Source: Bacillota bacterium (GTDB taxonomy: Bacteria; Bacillota; Clostridia; Acetivibrionales; JAMNYG01). Taken from it: a DNA stretch of 36,793 nt. This document shows, one piece after another, positions 31,394 through 36,793 of this stretch. Location of the stretch: positions 1-36,793 of the forward strand of contig JAMNYG010000111.1 in NCBI GenBank assembly GCA_023622945.1, written 5' to 3'. A program made the position numbers and the translations under genes. Position 1 is the first letter of the stretch; every line of letters begins with the position of its first letter. The notes below the pieces were generated by a model. It had not been told where the DNA came from. It saw only the letters and a program-made list of their open reading frames with translations, and searched no databases.

Positions 31394-33555
31394 CTCTCAT
31401 CCTCTACAATTTCGGAATTCAGACCTGCGTTCATCAATCTTTTTACAACATTTTGTGCTCCCTGATGGTCGGTATTTGACAAAAGAACTCTGACAGTGCT
31501 ATTGTCATCCACCCCGATGTAATCGTTGCTCCTGATTAGAGGCGAGAGCTTTCTTGATAACTCAATTAAACTGCCTGGTACAGTTGTAATTACCAATTCG
31601 GTATACTTGCAGCTTTTTTTGGCTTCACCTTCTTTTCTTATCTGCTTGATCTTTTTATACCACTCATTTTTAAGAATCAACGTATCTTCTATATATCTTT
31701 GAGAGTATGTTGCCTGCTCATATTCATAGGCCCGCACCAACGACTGTGTAATCAGGCCCATAACTATGTTAAACAGATTGGTAAAACTTAGAGTCAGGCT
31801 CTCAAATTCTATGCCGTCTGCAAATATCAGCGCAATAACTTCATTGTTGTTTAATATAGGTGAAATTATGACAGGGACATCAGGCTTTAACTCCTTGTTA
31901 ACAAACATCTCCCTGTTGTTTACAACCCATGAAATCTCTTCTGATTCAGAAACCTGGAAGGTGTTCTTAGGAGAATAATTTATATTATTGCTGGCCATAA
32001 GCCTCAGGTAGCTTTTGGTTTTATCTACTATATAAACGGCTACCCCATCAGCTTTAAATATCTCTGAAACAATATTAACTGCCTCCTGGAATATCTTTTC
32101 CGGTGCAAGTGTATTTAGGGCTGATACAATGCTGAATATCTTGCCAAAGCTGTCCTCATATCCAAGAATCTGGCTTTTCAGCTTTTCTCTGATTGCAACA
32201 TTCTGCTCATATATCTCGGCAAGAAGGTTATAATCATTTTCCTTCTGCTTGCAGATCCTTTTATGCTCTTCAATTTCCTCATTCTTTTTTTCAATAAGAT
32301 ATCCTACGCCGATTCCTATTGTGGAATACATGATAACGGTCAGCAAGGTGTTCAGGCCGTAGAGTATCATTGTGATATCGGAGCCGTACATCATGTTCTG
32401 TACAAAATAATTAACCACGGACAATCCGACAGCAATGGCAGTCTGCTTGAAATTATGAAATATGGCTATTAAAGCAATATATAATATCATTAAATCTATT
32501 GGATTGGTATTATATATATTGCTTCTTATCCTGTATGACAAAAATGCGAATACAATAAAAATCAGAATATTTTCTATATAAAGAAAAAGTCCGTTTCTCG
32601 ATTTTATTCTTTCCTTCAGTTTTTTCTGATTTTCGGTTTTTTTCTTTTCTTTGTATTCTTTTTTGTGCCATTCATAAGTTTTTTTCAGCCCTTCTTCAAG
32701 GCTGCACAAGGGTGCCCAGTCCAATTCAGTCTTGGCTTTGGTGTTATCAAGCAACATATGATAAATATCCTTTGTTTTTTTATCAACAAAAGTCACTTTA
32801 TCATAGCCTGTAATTTCCTGCAGTTTTGTATATAATTCAGATAAGCTGGTTTTGGCCTGGGAAGATATGTTGAGAATCTTGCTTATGGTGGAATAACTTG
32901 ACTTATATATGGCCTGGGCTACATCCTCAACATAAATAAAATCCAATTCCTGATTATCTGTATCGCATATTTCAACAGTTTCATGGCTGGCTATTTTGTC
33001 CAGAATTTTTGATACAACACTGCTGTTTTCACCTGCTGTTTCCCTGGGTCCGTAAACATGGGAAAGGCGAAGAATAACATAATCCAGGCCGTATACTTTA
33101 CCCCATTGTTCAACATATTGTTCGCCGATGTATTTACTTATCCCATAGGAAGAAGAGGGTGAAGGCACCTGTTCCTCTTTGCAGGGCAACTCGGTGCTGT
33201 CGCCGTATACAGCTCCTGTGGACACGTAAATAAACTTCTTAATTTTGTATTTGGATGATAAACTAAGAAGATTAGCCAGCCCGTCAATGTTATCCCTTAC
33301 ATCAATGCCTCTTCCTTCAGAAGACATCTTAGCGTCGGCCAAATGAACCACAACGTCAAAGTGATGAATTTTAAATATGCGATCGCATACCTTGTCGCAT
33401 ATATCGAGCTGATAAAAACTGTGCTTTAGTTTCAGATTTTTCTTTTTTCCTGATGAAAGATTATCGATTACGCAAACCTCATGCCCTTCTTTGATGAACG
33501 CCTCAGCAGCATGAGAACCAATAAACCCACAACCCCCTGTTATAAGTACGTTCAT
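31390..33555 (-). CDS. pelD: Fusion of a nucleotide-sugar epimerase with a PelD-like c-di-GMP receptor
   Basis: This is one 721-residue frame. Residues 1-300 are an extended SDR epimerase of the GalE/PelX kind: GGCGFIGSH at 7-15, STGAVYGD at 112-119, Y137-xxx-K141, and RLSHVYGPRE near 163. It probably makes UDP-GalNAc or UDP-GlcNAc-type donors. Residues 325-420 form about four membrane helices, and 421-465 are coiled-coil. A GAF domain (about 470-605) and a degenerate GGDEF domain (about 620-715) follow. In the last, VDDNS replaces GGDEF, so no cyclase activity is expected, but R675-S-N-D678 keeps the RxxD I-site that binds c-di-GMP in PelD. Such binding switches on Pel synthesis in Pseudomonas and Bacillus cereus. 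ATG follows GGGGAG at a rather long 11-nt spacing. It is the first gene of the operon. Confidence 0.9.
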   Translation of the reverse strand: MNVLITGGCGFIGSHAAEAFIKEGHEVCVIDNLSSGKKKNLKLKHSFYQLDICDKVCDRIFKIHHFDVVVHLADAKMSSEGRGIDVRDNIDGLANLLSLSSKYKIKKFIYVSTGAVYGDSTELPCKEEQVPSPSSSYGISKYIGEQYVEQWGKVYGLDYVILRLSHVYGPRETAGENSSVVSKILDKIASHETVEICDTDNQELDFIYVEDVAQAIYKSSYSTISKILNISSQAKTSLSELYTKLQEITGYDKVTFVDKKTKDIYHMLLDNTKAKTELDWAPLCSLEEGLKKTYEWHKKEYKEKKKTENQKKLKERIKSRNGLFLYIENILIFIVFAFLSYRIRSNIYNTNPIDLMILYIALIAIFHNFKQTAIAVGLSVVNYFVQNMMYGSDITMILYGLNTLLTVIMYSTIGIGVGYLIEKKNEEIEEHKRICKQKENDYNLLAEIYEQNVAIREKLKSQILGYEDSFGKIFSIVSALNTLAPEKIFQEAVNIVSEIFKADGVAVYIVDKTKSYLRLMASNNINYSPKNTFQVSESEEISWVVNNREMFVNKELKPDVPVIISPILNNNEVIALIFADGIEFESLTLSFTNLFNIVMGLITQSLVRAYEYEQATYSQRYIEDTLILKNEWYKKIKQIRKEGEAKKSCKYTELVITTVPGSLIELSRKLSPLIRSNDYIGVDDNSTVRVLLSNTDHQGAQNVVKRLMNAGLNSEIVEDER

Positions 33556-33596
33556 TACACTTTTAACTCCCCTAATTTGTCTATATATCTTTGCTT

Positions 33597-33624
33597 ATTC
33601 TACCATGGCTTATAACAAAAGTAA
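33597..33624 (-). promoter_or_regulatory. Candidate promoter of the pel operon
   Basis: TTACTT (33624-33619) and TAGAAT (33602-33597) on the minus strand are 16 nt apart, in the 115-nt gap between polC and the epimerase-PelD gene. The predicted leader of about 35 nt leaves no room for a riboswitch. I see no terminator after polC, so read-through is also possible. Confidence 0.5.
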
Positions 33625-33670
33625 ATAATTTTGAACTGTATGATTTAATCATTTTTAGCTACTTTTTCGG

Positions 33671-36600
33671 CTAAAACAGGGTTAGCTGGTTTGTCTCATC
33701 CATTCCGTCAAGGCAGCCGTGATTCTGCAGTATCTCAATAACCGCTTTGCTTACCCTGGCCCTTATGCGCAGGTCGTCTACTGACAAAAATTCTCCTTCC
33801 TTTCTTGCCTCAACTATATTCTCTGCTGCCGCCGTCCCAAGCCCCGGCAATGAGTTGAGCGGAGGCCTGATGCCATTTGGGGTTATTTTGAATGCAACGG
33901 CCTCGGAATCATACAGATCGACTTTCAGGAAATTAATCCCCCTTGCATACATCTCATTGGCAACCTCCAGGATGGTCAGGACGTTTTTTTCCTTAGCAGT
34001 CATATTGTTCCCCTTTTGTTCAAGTTCCTTTATTTTTTCCCTTATCCTGTCCCTGCCGTTTGTCATAAGTTCAGCATCAAAATCATCGGCTCTTACGGTA
34101 AAATATGCCGCATAGAATGCTTCAGGATGGTAAACCTTGTACCAGCCTATTCGCAAGGCCGTCAACACATATGCGGCAGCATGGGCTTTAGGGAACATGT
34201 ACTTTATTTTCTTGCAGGAATCAATATACCAGTCGGGTATGTCATGCTCGCGCATTATCTGCTCATATTCTTCCTTAAGCCCTTTTCCCTTTCTGACATC
34301 CTCCATTATTTTGAAAGCCGTCTTGGCAGGAAGTCCGCGATACATCAGGTAAACCATGATGTTGTCCCTGGTTCCGATAACCTCGGAAATTGTGCATATG
34401 CCATTTCTTATGAGATCCTGGGCATTGTTGAGCCATACATCGGTTCCGTGGGACAAACCGCTTATCTGCAGAAGATCCGAGAAAGTCCTGGGCTTGGTTT
34501 CCACAAGCATTTGCCTTACAAACTTGGTTCCAAATTCGGGAAGCGCAATTGTCCCTACCGGGCAGTTTATGTCTTCGGGCTTTATCCCGAGTGGCTCCGT
34601 ACTGACGAACAATTTCATGACTTTCTCATCACAAACCGGTACATCGTGTACATTTACTCCCGTGAGCATTTCCAGCATCCTGATTATTGTAGGATCGTCA
34701 TGGCCCAGTATGTCAAGCTTGAGTATGGTATCATGGAGGGAATGGAAGTCAAAATGTGTTGTTATGACATCCGAGTCAACATCATCAGCCGGCCTTTGTA
34801 TGGGTGTAAAATCATACACATCTTTGTCATTGGGTATTACAATTATCCCCCCGGGGTGCTGTCCGGTAGTTCTCTTTATGCCCGTGCATCCCTTTACAAG
34901 CCTGTTGATTTCGGCGTTTGTAGCGGGAATATTTCTTTCATCAAGATAATTCTTGACATATCCGTAGGCGGTCTTTTCAGCAACCGTAGCTATGGTGCCT
35001 GCTCTGTATACATGATCTTCTCCGAAAAGCTCCTCTACGTACTTATGGGCCGTTGCCTGATACTCTCCTGAGAAATTCAGGTCTATATCGGGAGCCTTGT
35101 CACCTTCAAACCCCAGAAAAGTTTCAAAAGGTATATCATGGCCGTCTCTTTTCATGTCGGTACCGCATACCGGACAATTCCTGGGAGGAAGGTCAAAGCC
35201 CGAACCAACCGAGCCATCGGTTATGAATTCCGAATGCTTGCATTTTCCGCAAACATAGTGAGGCGGAAGCGGGTTAACCTCGGTTATTCCGCTCATGGTG
35301 GCAGCAAAGGAAGATCCCACCGAACCTCTTGAACCGACTATATAACCGTCTCTTAAGGATTTTGCAACCAGTTTCTGAGCTATAATGTACATAACCGAAT
35401 ATCCGTTCCTGATAATAGAATTCAGTTCTCTTTCCAGCCTCTGCTGCACTATTTCAGGAAGGGGGTCTCCATAAACTTCCCTGGCCCTTTTTATACATAT
35501 GCTTTTCAGTTCCTCATCCGATCCTTCTATTCTCGGAGGATAAGTTCCGGCGGGAATGGGGGGGACATCGTCGTCAACCATGTCGCATATTTTATTTGTA
35601 TTGGTAACCACTACTTCATATGCCTTCTGTTCCCCAAGGTATGAAAACTCCTCCAGCATTTCGTCCGTGGTCCTGAAATACAAGGGAGCCTGCTTATCGG
35701 CATCGGAAAAACCTTTTCCTGCCATAAGTATGCGCCTGAAGACCTCATCTTCAGGATCCAGGAAATGAACGTCGCAGGTGGCCACAACAGGCTTATTGAG
35801 CTTTTCTCCCAGCTGTACTATCCTCCTGTTTATTTCCTTAAGCTCTTCATGGCTTTTGATCCTTCCTTCTCTTACAAGGAATTCATTATTTGCCAGAGGC
35901 TGAATTTCAAGGTAATCGTAAAATCGTGCAATGTCGTATATCTCCTGTTCGCTTTTATTTTCAAGTATCGCCCTGTAAAGCTCTCCGGCTTCACAGGCGC
36001 TTCCCACTATCAGTCCCTCCCTGTACTGCATCAAAAGCTTTTTAGGAACACAAGGCCTTTTATGATAATACCTGATATGTGATTCCGACACTATTCTGTA
36101 CAGGTTTTTCAGACCTATCCTGTTTTGAACCAGAAGTATTGCATGGTAGGATGTGGCCTTCTTTATGTCGGTTTTCTCATCAAAAAGCCCATCGATATCG
36201 GATACCGCATTAATGCCCTTTTCCTTAAGAATATCCAGGCACTTTATTAAAATGTCAGCGCAGGCCTTAGCATCATCTACCGCCCTGTGATGGTTCTCAA
36301 GGCTTACATTCAGATGCTTGGCCACAACATCCAGCCTGTGCCTTCCCAGTTCAGGAAAAAGGCGTCGGGAAAGCTCCAGCGTATCCATGTAGGTGTTCTC
36401 CACCTTAATCCCCATTTCCCTTGCATTATGCCTGATAAAGCCCATATCGAAATTTGCATTGTGGGCTACAATCACTGAATCCCCAGCAAAGTCAAGAAAT
36501 TTGGGAAGAACCTCATTGATCTGAGGGGCATCCTTCACCATTTCATCGGTGATCCCGGTAAGTTTTACTATATTCTGAGGTATGGGAATCCCCGGATTTA

Positions 36601-36793
36601 CAAAAGAACTGAAGGTATCTGTAACCACACCGTTTTTAACCTTTACCGCTCCTATTTCGGTTATTTTGTCCTTGTTTGCATAAAGCCCGGTGGTCTCAAT
36701 GTCAAAAACCACAAACTCGCCGTCAAATTTCTGATCCCCGGGATTGTAGACTACGGGTATCTTATCGTCAAGAAGATAGCATTCTATTCCCAG
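33671..36793 (-). CDS. polC: DNA polymerase III alpha subunit PolC, N-terminus outside window
   Basis: This is the replicative polymerase of low-GC Gram-positives. 1040 codons of the usual 1430 or so are present, and the frame is open to the right edge; a GTG at 36712 is internal. The proofreading exonuclease is intact: FDIETTGL (Exo I), [11 protein letters not shown] (Exo II) and HRAVDDAKA (Exo III). Then come PHP-type remnants ([13 protein letters not shown]), a cysteine pair set (CGKCKH and CPVCG) that probably binds zinc, and the polymerase active site with [26 protein letters not shown], the C-terminal helix-hairpin-helix region ([22 protein letters not shown]) and a terminal QLTLF complete it. 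Confidence 0.98.
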   Translation of the reverse strand: MGIECYLLDDKIPVVYNPGDQKFDGEFVVFDIETTGLYANKDKITEIGAVKVKNGVVTDTFSSFVNPGIPIPQNIVKLTGITDEMVKDAPQINEVLPKFLDFAGDSVIVAHNANFDMGFIRHNAREMGIKVENTYMDTLELSRRLFPELGRHRLDVVAKHLNVSLENHHRAVDDAKACADILIKCLDILKEKGINAVSDIDGLFDEKTDIKKATSYHAILLVQNRIGLKNLYRIVSESHIRYYHKRPCVPKKLLMQYREGLIVGSACEAGELYRAILENKSEQEIYDIARFYDYLEIQPLANNEFLVREGRIKSHEELKEINRRIVQLGEKLNKPVVATCDVHFLDPEDEVFRRILMAGKGFSDADKQAPLYFRTTDEMLEEFSYLGEQKAYEVVVTNTNKICDMVDDDVPPIPAGTYPPRIEGSDEELKSICIKRAREVYGDPLPEIVQQRLERELNSIIRNGYSVMYIIAQKLVAKSLRDGYIVGSRGSVGSSFAATMSGITEVNPLPPHYVCGKCKHSEFITDGSVGSGFDLPPRNCPVCGTDMKRDGHDIPFETFLGFEGDKAPDIDLNFSGEYQATAHKYVEELFGEDHVYRAGTIATVAEKTAYGYVKNYLDERNIPATNAEINRLVKGCTGIKRTTGQHPGGIIVIPNDKDVYDFTPIQRPADDVDSDVITTHFDFHSLHDTILKLDILGHDDPTIIRMLEMLTGVNVHDVPVCDEKVMKLFVSTEPLGIKPEDINCPVGTIALPEFGTKFVRQMLVETKPRTFSDLLQISGLSHGTDVWLNNAQDLIRNGICTISEVIGTRDNIMVYLMYRGLPAKTAFKIMEDVRKGKGLKEEYEQIMREHDIPDWYIDSCKKIKYMFPKAHAAAYVLTALRIGWYKVYHPEAFYAAYFTVRADDFDAELMTNGRDRIREKIKELEQKGNNMTAKEKNVLTILEVANEMYARGINFLKVDLYDSEAVAFKITPNGIRPPLNSLPGLGTAAAENIVEARKEGEFLSVDDLRIRARVSKAVIEILQNHGCLDGMDETNQLTLF

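Noticed and set aside
22654-33555. The accessory operon as a capsule or teichoic-acid locus
   Set aside because: The PelF N-terminus, PelG start, PelE layout and PelD GAF/GGDEF arrangement together match Pel; no Wzy, LCP or Tag-type genes are present.
33556-33670. A c-di-GMP riboswitch controlling the pel operon
   Set aside because: The gap is only 115 nt and contains no GEMM-like conserved core; the predicted leader is about 35 nt.
34016-35071. Plus-strand 351-codon frame inside polC
   Set aside because: It is antisense to a motif-rich part of PolC, in which all polymerase motifs are intact, and is a typical long shadow frame.

Overview
The window looks like the core chromosome of a low-GC, Gram-positive, anaerobic member of the Clostridia, most like the Acetivibrio/Ruminiclostridium-type cellulolytic lineages. 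This rests on gene content and order, Shine-Dalgarno sequences, a leucyl T-box, PolC and MraZ; I cannot name a species. Every gene but one is read from the minus strand. The exception is a 59-codon plus-strand gene at 9168-9347.

Read in the direction of transcription (right to left), the window begins inside polC (33671-36793, N-terminus outside). Next is an eight-gene accessory operon (33555 down to 22654) that I identify as a Gram-positive Pel-type exopolysaccharide locus. Its first gene fuses a nucleotide-sugar epimerase to a PelD-like membrane, GAF and degenerate-GGDEF receptor carrying an RxxD cyclic-di-GMP I-site. Then come pelE, a membrane-anchored PelA-like deacetylase (DUF2194-like), pelF (GT4 glycosyltransferase) and pelG (MOP-type transporter). 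The operon ends with a CotH-like lipoprotein, a VTC-domain protein and a DUF4956 membrane protein. Several junctions overlap by 4 nt or abut, so the eight genes are probably co-transcribed.

Then follows the conserved translation/transcription operon rimP-nusA-ylxR-ylxQ-infB-rbfA-nrnA-truB-ribF (22353 to 13489). It has its own strong sigma-A-like promoter and a leader with two hairpins. After a region of about 230 nt holding a 38-nt palindrome, leuS is preceded by a complete T-box leader with a CTC leucine specifier. A conserved clostridial gene of uncertain function (9429-10334) follows.

The interval 8940-9428 holds the small plus-strand gene, flanked by two hairpin repeats, one of them a 28-bp perfect inverted repeat. 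Next are the M16-peptidase pair ymfF/ymfH, lgt and a rodA-type SEDS gene, closed by an intrinsic terminator. The division (dcw) cluster mraZ-rsmH-ftsL-pbp follows. It starts from a sigma-A promoter directly followed by an array of 10-bp-spaced MraZ boxes, and the class B PBP runs off the left edge. Several starts are TTG (mraZ, ftsL, infB, pbp), and several automatically chosen starts lie too far upstream (leuS, infB, mraZ, pelF, rbfA, ylxR, ylxQ).

The most unusual content is the pel locus: the epimerase-PelD fusion combined with a CotH/VTC/DUF4956 tail, placed between two housekeeping loci.
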